Shown one piece after another: positions 36,576 to 48,024 of a stretch of DNA of 64,000 nt. The stretch is taken from assembly GCA_965644295.1 (NCBI GenBank), contig CBFFRP010000645.1, positions 62,001-126,000 on the forward strand. Direction: 5' to 3'. This DNA comes from Paraphysomonas bandaiensis (Eukaryota > Chrysophyceae). The first letter of the stretch is position 1. Every line of letters begins with the position of its first letter. The position numbers and the translations under genes are program-made. The notes beneath the pieces are model-generated. The model ran no database searches. It was not told the origin of the DNA and worked only from the letters and a program-made list of their open reading frames with translations.

Positions 36576-36841
36576 AATGAAGAATTGATCTTTATAATAG
36601 TAAAACGATGTTGTGATTATTAGAGTGTAAGTAAAGAACACGATAGAGTGAAAAATTATGAATAACAATATAGAACGTACTATCATGCACAACGGAATAG
36701 TTAGAAGTGTAACTGATAATGACGACGTTATGATGACGATCACGTATCTTCGACAGATACTCTCTCTAATTCAGTTCATGGTATATTTCATTGAACATTA
36801 TAACTCACAGATATAATCATGTATTAAGCTGAATCCTAATA
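36576..36841 (-). repeat. 5' LTR of the copia element
   Basis: Upstream LTR for the minus-strand element, matching 31118-31383. It should hold the promoter. It is followed outside by the target duplication GTTCT. Confidence 0.95.
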
Positions 36842-36846
36842 GTTCT

Positions 36847-37294
36847 TTTCAGGATTGTGTGCGCCATGTAGGAATAAATCGACCTTTCTTAGTGAAATGT
36901 GAAATATATTGGTCATCGAAAAACAGCATGCCTCAAAACAGGATTTTGCTTCATTGACATATTTCCCTAGATCGACATATTCCGTATTCCCACAAACAGA
37001 ACTCGTTGTAGAGAAGAGAAATGTGAAAAAAATTGTGAAAGTGTATCTTTTATGTTCAATTCCATAACTTTTTCATTTTAGTAATCGAAATACTCTGGTT
37101 TTCACACAAAATAGCCCAATCGTAGTGCACTGTATAGCAGTGTATGTACAAAGTGCATCATGCGTTCTTAACAAAAAAAACTATCCACAAATCCTATCTT
37201 TTTAAAAACCTCTGTATTCCTCTTCAGGCCAATATTAGTTAAACCTAATCACAAGTACAACACAGCATTACTCTATATTCCATACAGCTTGAAC
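36847..37294. other. intergenic flank of the copia insertion
   Basis: AT-rich sequence between the copia target duplication and the first ATG of the broken gene at 37295. No feature seen. Confidence 0.4.
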
Positions 37295-37973
37295 ATGAGT
37301 ATTTCATCTGAGTTAGTGTCTAAAGAAGCTGACGACTTCCTAGCCTGCAAGAAGAAGCAGATATTGATTATTGTGAGTCGAACGCTCAAGTCAAGGAACC
37401 ATTGAAGGTGATGAGATCGATGCATTCATCATAGATACGACCGACTTGAGCCATGTGGAGAAGTATTCACGTAGAGTTAATGCTTTGGAAGGAAATTGTT
37501 ACAGAGAGTTCTTGAATTGCATCGAGTGCTTGCCTAAAACAAACCCAAAGACTGGAAGGTCCAATAGTACGGTTAGAGTCTTGAAAGGATTAAAAGTCCT
37601 CAAGATATTACCTGATAATTTCAAACAGGCCGCGTCAAAATTTAATAAAGTGGACAAGAAGCGGTTTGAAGACGCTGTGGTGGTTGCTGTTGGAAATGCT
37701 CTTCACTTGCAGACATTGAAAACGGCGTTATTGATTCCATTTAGTGAAATGATCCGGGAGAATGGCAATCGTGATGTAAATGTTGACAATTGTCTTGCAA
37801 ATATGATTGCATTGTTAGCATGGCTACTGGTAGCTCCTGAATCAGCAGAATTTTGGACGAAATTGGGTGCTGATGCTCCTTCGACTGGTGATACACTCAC
37901 ATTCCTGGAACAGATTGAAGGTTGGAGAGTTAGTATTGGAGAGTATCTATTGTCAATTGCAATGTTGGTGTGA
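37295..37973 (+). pseudogene. unknown gene with apparent frameshifts
   Basis: The longest open stretch (about 37404-37973) encodes a 180-190-residue mostly helical sequence, including KTNPKTGRSNSTVRVLKGLK and ANMIALLAWLLVAPES. Coding-like sequence continues upstream in other frames. ATG 37295 opens MSISSELVSKEADDFLA; a second frame gives EEADIDYCESNAQVKEP; a third gives GDEIDAFIIDTTDLS. No GT-AG intron joins them in frame, so I read it as a gene with two indels. An unresolved intron or sequencing errors are alternatives. I do not recognise the family. Confidence 0.4.
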
Positions 37974-38813
37974 ATTATCATCCTTAATAGTATTTGCAAT
38001 TGAAAGTAGCTGCTCTCTAATATACTAACTCACCATGCTGAGATACTAGCAGGATATAAACTTAAAACATAGAAGCTAAATGCAAATTATTATACTGCCT
38101 TTTCTATTTTATCAAGTATTTAATGCATCTTATTCATATTCAGGTTCATTTGGCTTATTAATATCACTATGTATATGCATCAATGACTCTGATAGTGATC
38201 ACTATGCATCTTAACTGTTACAGTCATCAATGGCTTGGATGGTGCATTGCTTTGTTTACTAAGATTATGCATATTTTGGAGAAAAAACCATAGGTTTTCA
38301 AAAAAAGGTAGGATTTTCCGAGTTTTTTTGGTAGTTGTATGTCTTTTTTATATACTGTATGTGTATATATATACAGCAGTATGTGTAAGTGTCAGTATGT
38401 GTGTGTACACTCGCGTTATGGTGGACAGTAATGTATCTGAGTCTGCACCATATAAAAACCTAGGTTTTTGTGGGAAATTCCAGGTTTATATAAGAAACAT
38501 AAATTTGTCCACCATCAGAAGACTAGGCTCTCGAAATGGGACAAACAGGCTACTATAGTCGTATGTTGGTATCCATCCGTATCATATGTACACATATGTA
38601 TACTATACAACTCCACGTCACTTCCATACATCTGTTTTATCAGCCAATAATATACCTCTTCATTAATATACATCTCATCTATTGGTCAAAGATGGATATG
38701 AGAAAGTGACTTTATTCAAATACACACTCACTCATCTCATAATGCACTTCAATGGTAAGTATATATGACCCTATAAGCATATATACATACACTAATTATC
38801 ATACTATACTACA
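37974..38813. other. intergenic region with palindromic AAAACC..GGTTTT motifs
   Basis: Contains AAAACCATAGGTTTT at 38284-38298 and a perfect palindrome AAAAACCTAGGTTTTT at 38454-38469. A GGTGGACA/TTTGTCCACC pair lies near 38420 and 38507. No gene seen. It includes the promoter of the peptidase gene starting at 38814, with a short CATA run just before the ATG. Confidence 0.5.
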
Positions 38814-41800
38814 ATGATATCCATATTCTTTATACTGCTGATGATGATGATAAAAAGTGAAAGTCAAAGAAGTGAAAGTCAAAGAAGTCAAAGAAGTGAA
38901 AGAAGTGAAAGAAGTGAAAGTGTATCTGATCAATGTACATCAATTGCTATATCATCATATGCTATGATTGATACTACAGCTATAATTACACATAATGATG
39001 ATTGTAATGAATGTGATATACGTATTACACATATACCATCCTTTCAATGGATGAATGATACATTTCGTCCAATTTTCATGACAAGACCATCATATCCACG
39101 TTATTTGGAGACTAAAGAATATAATATACATGGATCAGCGTATCTGATAGGGACAGAAGATAGAGAGATATATGAATGGGAGGCGATGACACCAGTGTTT
39201 TATATACCACAGGTATGAGATGATAGAATTGAGAGTGTTGTTGATTGATTGATGATGGGGAATGGATAGCTCTGACTGTATGGGTTACTACTGTATGTAT
39301 GTGTATGTATGTGGATAGCCTGACTGTATGGGTTACTGCTGTATGTATGTGTATGTGTATAGATAGCTCTGACTATAGGAGTTACTGCTGTATATATATG
39401 TGTATAGGGGTTACTACTGTATGTATGTGTATAGATAGCTCTGACTATAGGAGTTACTGCTGTATACATGTGTATGTGTATAGATAGCTCTGACTATAGG
39501 AGTTACTGCTGTAAATGTATATATGTGTATGTGGTGCTATGACTATAGGATTTGCTGCTGTATACATGTGTATGTGTATAGATAGCTCTGACTATAGGAG
39601 TTACTGCTGTATATATATGTGTATAGGGGTTACTACTGTATGTATGTGCATAGATAGCTCTGACTATAGGAGTTACTGCTGTATATATGTGTATGTGTGT
39701 ATAGCTAGCTCTGACTATAGGAGTTACTGCTGTAAATGTATATATGTGTATGTGGTGCTATGACTATAGGATTTGCTGCTGTATACATGTGTATGTGTAT
39801 AGATAGCTCTGACTATAGGAGTTAGTGCTGTATATATGCATATAGTTATGACTATAGGAGTTACTACTGTATATAAGTGTATAGATAGCCCTGACTATAG
39901 GGGTAAGAATTACTGCTGTATATATGTGTATGTGTGTATAGCTAGCCCTGACGATAGGATTTGCTGCTGCATATATGTATACAGGGGTAAGAATTACTAC
40001 TGAATATATGTGTATAGTTGCTGTAGGGGTTACTACTGTATATATGTGGTGTATAGATATGACTATAGGAATTAATACTGTATATATGTATATATGTGTA
40101 TAGTTATGACTGTAGGAGTTACTGCTGTAGATAAGTGTATAGATATGATAAGAATTACTACTGTATATATTTATATATGTGTGTTGTTATGAATATTGGG
40201 GTTAGTACTGTCTATGTATGTAGAGTTATGACTATGTGAGTTACTCCTGTATATATGTGTATAGTTATGACTATAGGGGTTCTTACTCCTATAGTCGTAT
40301 ATAGTTATGAACAATTGCTATGTGCGAGAACCGTAGAGGTTACTACTGTATAGTTATATATAGTTACGTAAGGAAATGTATTACATATATATTGTTATGA
40401 CTCATTATTGCTGCAGCTTATTATATGTGTTTTTCTAGTAGTGAGTTTATTATTGTTGTAGTTATTGTCGTAATAACCGTGGTTATAGTTATGATATTGA
40501 TTTTTTATGTTCTTTTGCTTTTTCTGGTATAATTCATGCTATTATGATGGCGGTTTTCGTTATTCTTGTTTTGATCAGGTGCCTCATACTTATGCATATA
40601 CGCTTGGAAATTATCCTCTTCAGAACGAGAAACAGTTATCAATGGGCGAAAGTACTTGTGCTGCAAGGTTTTACACTACTTCCGCATATTCTGTAAAGAA
40701 TAAGGGCAAGGCGAAGATGGATATCAACACTCTTATGGAAGTCGCAATGGAGCGGTGCGCAGATGCTGTGTGTGCTATTAAGTTAATGGGTTCTCTTGCT
40801 GTGGAGTATGGATTTTTCGGGAGTGACCCTGGTCCACATGGAGGCGGAGAAGCGGTTACACTCGCCGATAATTCTGGAGCTGCATGGGTATTTCATATAT
40901 CTGCTGATGATACCGGGACATCTGCCGTCTGGGTGGCACAGGTGAAATATCAAGAATAAAGTTAATTTATTAGAAGTTGACTTCTCTGTATAATTAATTA
41001 TGTATCTTTTATCTTATGCATGCGTTAACAGAGGGTACCAGATGGAGAATTGGCGGTTGTTCCGAACCAATTCATCATTCAGGAAATTGACCTTGATGAC
41101 ACTGATAATTTTCTTGCATCTGAAAATATCTACAAGGTCGCTGAGCGAGCTAAGATTTGGAACAAACACAGTGGAAAACCTTTCAACTATCTTCATGTGT
41201 ACGGGTTCGACTACGGATCAGACGGATACATGTGCACTCGACGTACTTGGAGGATATTCTCTTTAGCTGCTCCGTCGCTGTCGATCTCTCCGTTTACGGA
41301 TAGTTATGCGTCCTTCGGTTTTGGGCCTCATGGGAGAGAGCCTTACCCATTCAGTGTCAAGCCAGATAAAAAGCTGACACTCTCTGATGTGATGGCTATG
41401 ACGAGGGACACCTATGAGGGGACGCAATTTGATCTCTCGACGGGTCTCGCAGCGGGGGTATTCGGAGATGTTATGCGGTACGAAGCCATGCCTTCGTTTA
41501 TTGACTCCAAGAACGGCATACTTTACCCCAATGAGACGTCTACGGCTCTAAGATTTGAGAGGGCTATATCTCTATATAGGACGGTTTACGCCTCCATCGC
41601 CCAGGCACGGCCAAATTTGCCTGATGTCATTGGAGCAGTGGTTTGGATTGCACCGTATGCACCTCATCATAGCTCATATGTACCGGTGTACGTTTCTCCT
41701 GACAGCACCCCCTCATCTGTGAGTACTGGTACGCAATACAAGCTGCATAAAGACTCGAACTACTGGGTTCACAGCGTGGTTGGCAACTACCTGAGCAGGT

Positions 41801-42651
41801 CTGTTTTGGAGAGTTTCGCATATGTGGGATATGTTTGTGCAGAATATATAGTAAAATCAGAGTTTATAGTAATATGTTCGTGTTCTAGTAACTCCTGCAT
41901 TCTGTGTTTCAGATGGTATAAATATACTATTGGAGATGTTCGCTCCCTCCAGCGCAATATCGAGACCGAAATCTTCGCCCAACAAAGTGTAGTTGAGGAA
42001 AAGGCTTTGAGAATTCTCAATAAAAGGGCAAGTAAGGACAACAAGAGTAACGATACAAAAGAAGACAATAGTCATCGGGCTCTACACGACAAAACATCTC
42101 TCTCGGAAGTTAGTGAACTTCTCGGGGAGTTTCATGAGAATGCTGCTGCAAAGGTGCGGGACGAATGGTGGGAGTTTTTCTGGCAATCTGTTGGCAAATT
42201 TAGAGATCAAATGATGTAAGAGTAATTAATTAGTTATGATGAAATATTATATATGCTCTGCAGTGTTGTGGACCCTCATGCTCCAACATATCCTGCAGCT
42301 ATAAGGTGGATGATGTATCCTCGCTGGTGGCTTGAATCCATTGGATTTTGGGGAGCCCCTTTTACACCTGCTCCTGGAAGGGGTGCAGCAGAACCAGTGA
42401 CTCCGAATGGTTATCCCACCTTATCGTCGCCTGCTGAGTATGATGCCGCTTATCCGAATGGAATTGGATCGCCATACAGGAACACATGTTTTCAGGAACC
42501 CGTGCCGACTACAACATGGGCACCATTCTGGCTGGTATTGTTGGGGTTCTTGGCGGGGCTCATCTGCACAGTAGTTGCCAACAGGTTTTATCCCTCTATG
42601 AAGAGCGGATATATGCCTGTTGATGACGGCATCTCGATGAGCAATGCTTAA
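38814..42651 (+). CDS. C69-family (dipeptidase/secernin-like) peptidase, membrane-anchored, 5 exons, 739 aa
   Basis: Exons: 38814-39212, 40579-40941, 41032-41798, 41913-42215, 42264-42651; 740 codons. A hydrophobic signal segment (residues 2-13) is followed by a Ser/Arg/Glu-rich repeat stretch to ~residue 38. Then comes CTSIAISSYAMIDTTAIITH, which fits the family start CTT..VG..AT.DGS; Cys41 would be the N-terminal nucleophile. Further family segments are GESTCAARF, AWVFHIS, VWVAQ then RVPDGELAVVPNQF, DNFLASENIYKVAERA, FSVKPDKKLTLSDVM and RDTYEGTQFDLS. C69 enzymes cleave dipeptides or amide bonds. The C-terminus adds one transmembrane helix (WLVLLGFLAGLICTVVANRF) and a 20-residue tail with GYMPV. 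Intron 1 holds a minisatellite. Cleavage of the leader to expose Cys41 is inferred. Confidence 0.85.
39255..40300. repeat. minisatellite in intron 1 of the peptidase gene
   Basis: Units of about 45-50 bp resemble GATAGCTCTGACTATAGGAG followed by TTACTGCTGTATATATGTG. They are clear from 39255 to about 39830 and increasingly decayed to 40300. Short ORFs in it have no coding character. Confidence 0.85.
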
Positions 42652-42956
42652 TGGTTGGTATAACTTATAACTAATGCCTGCATCTACAGAAGGTGTGTTT
42701 CAGCTATATCATATCTTTTGGTTACCTTCAACGGATTATGGAATTGTTACTACTAATTTTACAAGATTGCTGTTCAGTTTGAACACTATCTGATTATGAT
42801 AATAGCGGAATATCTTTCAACGCATGCATGACACAAAATAGCACTTGTTCTATAAATCTCTATTCTAATGAATAATGTTGATTTGATACTTATTGCGCAA
42901 CAGAAGTGTTTTAATAGTGTGAAATAGTACGTATTGAATGTCTGCTAATTAGCATT

Positions 42957-43985
42957 AGGCGTCTAAGAGTCAGAACTAACGTAGTAGCAAAACACTCAAA
43001 CTAACTAGTGCTTAACTGATATCCTACTATTTAGCGCTTTCATCACTTTCACTCTATCACTCAAAGCAAACGCAATGAGTAAGCAGAATTTTGACATACC
43101 TGACATCCGCTAACTTCAGGATTATTGAGTCCTCAAGGTGAACAGCCCCCGGATGCTTGACATCAGCTGGCAGCCCAATACCCCGGATTCCTGTTTATTT
43201 GTCACCGCCCAAAGACGTCTACACAAGAGACACTATCTGTCACATTCGCCTATGAGTGGGTAGAACAATAACTGTTGAGTATATGCGCGATTCACGTTAG
43301 TTTCCCATTTGTCCAGTACTTATCCCCTAGAACACCATGTAAAGGTGCAAGTCCGACTTTGTGGAGGGTAAAATAATACGTGAACGTATCAACTTAAAAT
43401 AATACATATACTTGGATGGTAAAATAACTTAAATAATAAATAACTGAACTTGAACTTTCACAGTAATTAATTACTGTCTCCTCATTCATTGATATTTGCT
43501 ACAATTATTCTTTCTCAACAACACAACCTTATAACAATTAATACCATACGGGTAATATGGAGGCAGGATAGAATAAAACTAGGAGTGTTTCACCAACTGC
43601 TTTTAAAAGTTAAGTCATCATAATATCGCTTTCCCTAAAATTTCATCAACAAAGTTGGACTCGTACCCTTTCGTGGGGTGCTCTGGGAGATAGCGTAAGC
43701 AGTTATTGTTCTGCCACTCATAGCCGAATGCTTGTGTAGACGTCTTTGGGCGGTGGCAAATAAACAGGCATCCGGGGTATTGGGCTGCCAGCTGATGTCA
43801 AGCATCCGGGGGATGTTCACCTTAAGGATCAGGTATATCAAAATTCTGCTTGCTCACTGCGTTTGCTTTGAGTGATAGAGTGAAAGTGGTTGCACCTTGG
43901 TGTTTGTGGTAACGCACAAGCAGCTTTCGTAGCGCTAAACAGTAGGCTATCAGTTAAGCACTGACTCTTAAACGACTGTTTATTA
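42957..43985. mobile_element. foldback-like element: two ~350-420 bp inverted arms around a ~260 bp centre
   Basis: The left arm (about 42957-43375) is the imperfect reverse complement of the right arm (about 43636-43985). The best block is GATGCTTGACATCAGCTGGC plus its continuation to AGACGTCTACACAAG (43152-43229), matched at 43723-43807. Outer parts (AAGAGTCAG, GTGCTTAACTGAT, TTTAGCGCT, CACTTTCACTCTATCACTC) and inner parts (GTCCGACTTTGT / AGTCCAACTTTGT) also pair. There is no transposase ORF, so it is non-autonomous or a decayed remnant. Target duplications could not be fixed. The flanks 42652-42956 and 43986-44435 are AT-rich without features. Confidence 0.75.
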
Positions 43986-44435
43986 TATTAAGACTTCACT
44001 ACTTCCTTAAAACTGTGTAAAATAATAAAATCACTTTCGAATGACTGTTAATATCATAATTAAGATGGAATATAGTTTCTATTCGAACCGAATATTGTAC
44101 TTGAATACCTATACGAGCATCTTAGCCGGTCGCGAGTATGAGAGTCCTGTTGAACCCAATTCAAATCAAAAAACACTTTTTTTGAGACCAAATGGGGATA
44201 AGATATCTAATATTGCGGATCTGCCAATTGTACAGATAGAATTCATTTTTCAATACTTCTGTTATACTCTCTCACCACTACATTCAGACGAAGACAAAAA
44301 ACAATGCAAACTTTGTTATTACGTCAGGTCAGTGTGAAACTTTTGAGGTGCTATCTGAGTATCGCACGCATACAAAAAACATTGAATCTACAACAATTGC
44401 TTAGCATGATTACACGCATGAGCGAAGACGACATA

Positions 44436-45621
44436 TTAAGTCGACGCAGAGTCCGACTTCTTGGGTCGTCGAAGTTCCACGACTAAACCATGGTGGTCTG
44501 AAAGTGTCGACTTCACTCCATCTTTGTGTTTGATATCAACGAACTGTTCTGCAAACACAAGCTGTGCACTATGTGCCTTCCATTCATCAAGAAGACAATC
44601 CCGTTGCACAAAAACATGATCACAACGTTGACCAGGACACTCTGCATGAGGTCCAATCTTGTTTAAATAGTTCGTAGGGTCCCATGAGTACTCAGGACCC
44701 TCTAAGAGTCCTCCGGCAGCCTCTGCCTCTGTATATGCATCTCTAAATCCATTGAGAATAACATACTCATAATTTCCAGGTGATGCTTCTGGACCACAGT
44801 TGAGGTCACCCACTATGATCCCACCAGCATACGTGCCCACATCCATTTCATTCTGTAAACATATATATATATAGTCATACACAGGTATGTATAGATATTT
44901 ATATATACATATATATATATACATGAATACGTATATGTATTTACATACATACATATACGTATATACACAGTACATATATACACGTATACATACATACGTA
45001 TATAACTATACATATATACATATATAACATAACTATATACACATATCTATACATATATACACATACATACATGCATATACATACCCTTTTAGGAGACAAA
45101 CACTCAATTGCTTGTCTAAGTTCATCCTCTCTATCTGTATCAACACCTGGATTCTCTGGATGTGTTACCCCACCAGCAGTTGCATGCATATTCACCAATG
45201 ATACCATACCAATGCATGGTATATCAACAGTCATAACAAGATTTTGTTTCGTAGCCATCCATGCTTCTAATGTTGCAACTTTTTCTAGTTTTTCAATATA
45301 TGATCTAGAAATCGGGTATTTTGATAAAAATAATAAACCATTATGGAATTTTATTATCCCTCCTGTATTATATCGGGCATTATATGGATAAATATCCCTT
45401 AAATTTGATATAATAAAATCAGCATGTTTTTTTTCATAACATTCTTGTATTGATACAATATCAGCATTAATACAACGTATTTTATTGGGTATATATGGTA
45501 GACGTTGATTAGCATATGGAGGATTTGAAAACACGGGAATCCCAAATAAGGAAAGTCGAAGTAATCCAACATTGAATGATAAAAGTTTTAATGAATCATA
45601 TTCTGAAGTATTTGAATTCAT
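44436..45621 (-). CDS. endonuclease/exonuclease/phosphatase-fold enzyme, neutral sphingomyelinase-like, 2 exons, 317 aa
   Basis: Exon 1 is 45621-45085 and exon 2 is 44852-44436 (954 nt, 318 codons). The EEP fold is marked by LKLLSFNVGLLR, the metal-binding glutamate in SIQECYE, NGLLFLSKYPIS, then GDLNCGP and the terminal SDHHGLVVEL (catalytic Asp-His). An RCDHVFVQRD segment lies between. This arrangement fits neutral sphingomyelinase-type phosphodiesterases, which cleave sphingomyelin to ceramide and phosphocholine. DNase I-like or inositol phosphatase-like relatives cannot be excluded. No transmembrane segment is evident. The intron (44853-45084) is low-complexity ATAC/TATA sequence. Exon 1 is AT-rich and exon 2 is not. 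Confidence 0.8.
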
Positions 45622-45748
45622 ATTTGATTATATGGTGATGGAGTATGTGAATAGTGGGGTATATGTGGAGATATGTGAGGAGAAATGCATGTGTATGTAT
45701 GTATGTTGTGATGTGGATGTTATCATGTGTGTGTATTGACGATGTGGA

Positions 45749-45900
45749 TACATACATACATACATACATACATACATACATACATACATACATACATACA
45801 TACATACATACATACATACATACATACATACATACATACATACATACATACATACATACATACATACATACATACATACATACATACATACATACATACA

Positions 45901-45929
<29 letters not shown>
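45749..45929. repeat. (CATA)n microsatellite between divergent genes
   Basis: About 180 bp of uninterrupted CATA on plus. It lies 128 bp upstream of the sphingomyelinase-like ATG and about 550 bp upstream of the RING-CH-like gene ATG. Confidence 0.95.
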
Positions 45930-45931
<2 letters not shown>

Positions 45932-46480
45932 TATACTGTGCTACACATACAGTACATACATACTGTGTGCTCTACATACATATACATACCATACCATACC
46001 ATACCCATACGTACGTACGTCCATATATAATACTGCTGTACGTACATACCATACCAGCTCCCGTACTATGTAATATATCATACACTGTATTTAATACAGG
46101 CGTATATAGCAGGGTATGTACAGTATATTTTACTGCTGTTTTCAGGTAATCCTGACATTTTCATCATCGTGAAGGTCGAAAACTCCAGTTTTGTTGTCCA
46201 TCTTGTTGATACCTCGAATTCTGGAACAAAAACGAAGAAATACTGATTTTTTGTTAAAAATCCGGATATTAAGACACCAAAAACGTTAAAATCGAATATA
46301 TATATACAGAACAGCAATAGACTCTGCTGTATGTATATGTCTATGCCTCTATTAACACACCCATATGAGAACCACTTGATTACTATTGATAACTATCTAT
46401 TCAACACAATCTAATAGAATTTTTATTGCATTATCCATTAATTAACATCATATTATTGCATTATTACCTAATTTCAACCT
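45930..46480. other. intergenic, promoter side of the RING-CH-like gene
   Basis: ATAC-rich sequence followed by GAAAACTCCAGTTTTG (46178-46193) and AATCCGGATATTAAG (near 46258). These are related to motifs in other intergenic regions. No gene seen. Confidence 0.4.
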
Positions 46481-47499
46481 ATGAAGGGGTTATATATACA
46501 CATATATACATATATAACAATATGCATAATTAGCTCATGTGATTGCATTAAACTTCCATCTAATAAACTTGATTCTTTCATATGGTTACAACGTGAGAAT
46601 TCTAAAGTTGATACACAAAAGCAAAAGTTATTAAAATTTCTTCATTCTAGACATGTGCCTGTAGAACTCGAGCCAGGGTCTTTACATACACACTCTGATA
46701 CTACGAATGAGGGTGTTTTAATAGCAGAAAGCACTAATGAATCACCAGTGAGTTGCAGAGTTAGTCTATGTACAATTCCTTATGGAAGGAAGGCAATAGC
46801 TCCGTGTGGATGCAAGGGTTCTCAGCAGGTGCGTACCATTGTACCGGTAGTATATCACTATATAATCCCTATTATGTACAGTGGATTCAAGTTTCACAGC
46901 TGAATCGCCTGCGCCGGAGAGACCCCGCAAAGTGGATTACTTGTAGTACCTGTCAACAGCCGTTTGACTACTCTCCTTTGTATCTTTACGGTGGAGTGAA
47001 AGGGAATATTCTTTCCACACTACTTGATAAACCATGGATACTTAGGAGCGCCATAGCTGTTACTGCAGCTGCCCTGGTTAGTTACTTCAGTGCGTTGAAG
47101 TGTACGCTCTAAATATTTTGATCAGGGACATTATGTATTACCCGTCAGCTACGCTTTTCACAGACTGCTCACATCGGACTTTCTATGGCAATCTGTAAGT
47201 TGAAACATACTATCCGTACCCAATTATTGTTAACGGTGTATGCCTAGTACCCCCAATGGCAGGGAATACTACGGTTGCCACTGTTAATGCACATATGGTG
47301 GATGCAGCTGTCTCTTCAGGGAATGTTTAGCCTCTTCAAGGCATTGGAGAAGAGAATTAGAGGAATTTTGGTTGAGATTGAAACGGATGTAATTGAGCCA
47401 TTATTACCTGTTAATACTCAAGTACAGGACATACGTACGTCGTCAGCAATAGAGCAGGATAGTGATGATTTGGATAGTGCAGATGGTATAGATTTCTGA
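46481..47499 (+). CDS. RING-CH (MARCH)-like membrane protein with incomplete zinc ligands, 4 exons, about 287 aa
   Basis: Exons: 46481-46828, 46882-47076, 47126-47194, 47248-47499; 288 codons. The central part, SCRVSLC...APCGCKGSQQWIQVSQL, then DPAKWITCSTCQQPFDY, follows the RING-CH layout (first Cys pair, PC.C.GS, aromatic-x-x-hydrophobic, final CxxCxxxF.Y). WIQ..QL stands where VH..CL is expected, so one His and one Cys ligand are missing. At least one hydrophobic segment follows (ILRSAIAVTAAAL) and another in exon 4 (LPLLMHIWWMQLSL). The C-terminus is acidic. RING-CH proteins are membrane E3 ubiquitin ligases; here ligase activity is uncertain. The N-terminus begins with a hydrophobic, AT-rich-encoded stretch. 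Confidence 0.6.
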
Positions 47500-47634
47500 C
47501 TGTTATTTCTAAAAATGATATATAGCTTTTCGCTCCTGTGTACTTTATACTTAGTGTCAAAGAAAATCGAATCACAGCGAATTTGTATTTTCTGCTTATA
47601 AAATAGTACAAATAATATAAGAAAGTACTGAGTG

Positions 47635-47770
47635 TGTGGTTTGTACACTATAGTAGTAAATGAATGGTGTTGAACACATCGAATGCAACTTAGGTTCTTT
47701 ATTATGTAATGATTATAATTTCATCTTATCAATTGAGAATATAGTAAACCTTAGCAAATAATAAAAGACA
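47635..47770 (+). repeat. dispersed LTR-like repeat, copy 1
   Basis: About 130 bp starting GTGTGTGGTTTGTACACTAT and containing AATGGTGTTGAACACATCGA. It recurs with few differences on the minus strand at 54890-55020. There it precedes a primer-binding-site motif, so this copy is probably an LTR fragment. The surroundings, 47500-47634 and 47771-48024, have no features. Confidence 0.75.
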
Positions 47771-48024
47771 CCTTCTGATACATAAGAGACACCCCTGGGT
47801 TATATAATATATAACACTGCAATAGCAATTCAGGTCTAACTGCCAGTTATACCTATTGAAAGTAATATTGCTCTACGCTGAAACGAGTTTGACAAACATT
47901 GCAATCATATATGATACCATGTTCCAATGATTTAGTACAGAAAAAACACTTGCTCAGAAAACCCTCTTTAGACATTTTACTATTTTAATAGATTACTTCT
48001 TCTGAAAACTTAATACTACACTAA

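Larger units (their letters stand above)
31118..36841 (-). mobile_element. full-length Ty1/copia LTR retrotransposon, 5,724 bp
   Basis: Two 266-bp direct LTRs (31118-31383 and 36576-36841), a 5-bp target duplication GTTCT on both sides (31113-31117 and 36842-36846), a primer-binding site, a purine tract and a copia-order gag-PR-IN-RT-RNaseH region on the minus strand. I found no difference between the LTRs by eye, which points to recent insertion. LTR termini on the sense strand are TATTAG...TTCATT rather than the usual TG...CA. Confidence 0.95.

Noticed and set aside
43340-43375. tRNA-like T-arm sequence (GGTGCAAGTCC, and GGTACGAGTCC in the other arm)
   Set aside because: No acceptor stem, anticodon arm or D-arm could be built around it; it is part of the inverted-repeat element.
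44041-44337. 98-codon ORF on plus
   Set aside because: No motif, AT-driven composition and no splice partner; not supported as a gene.
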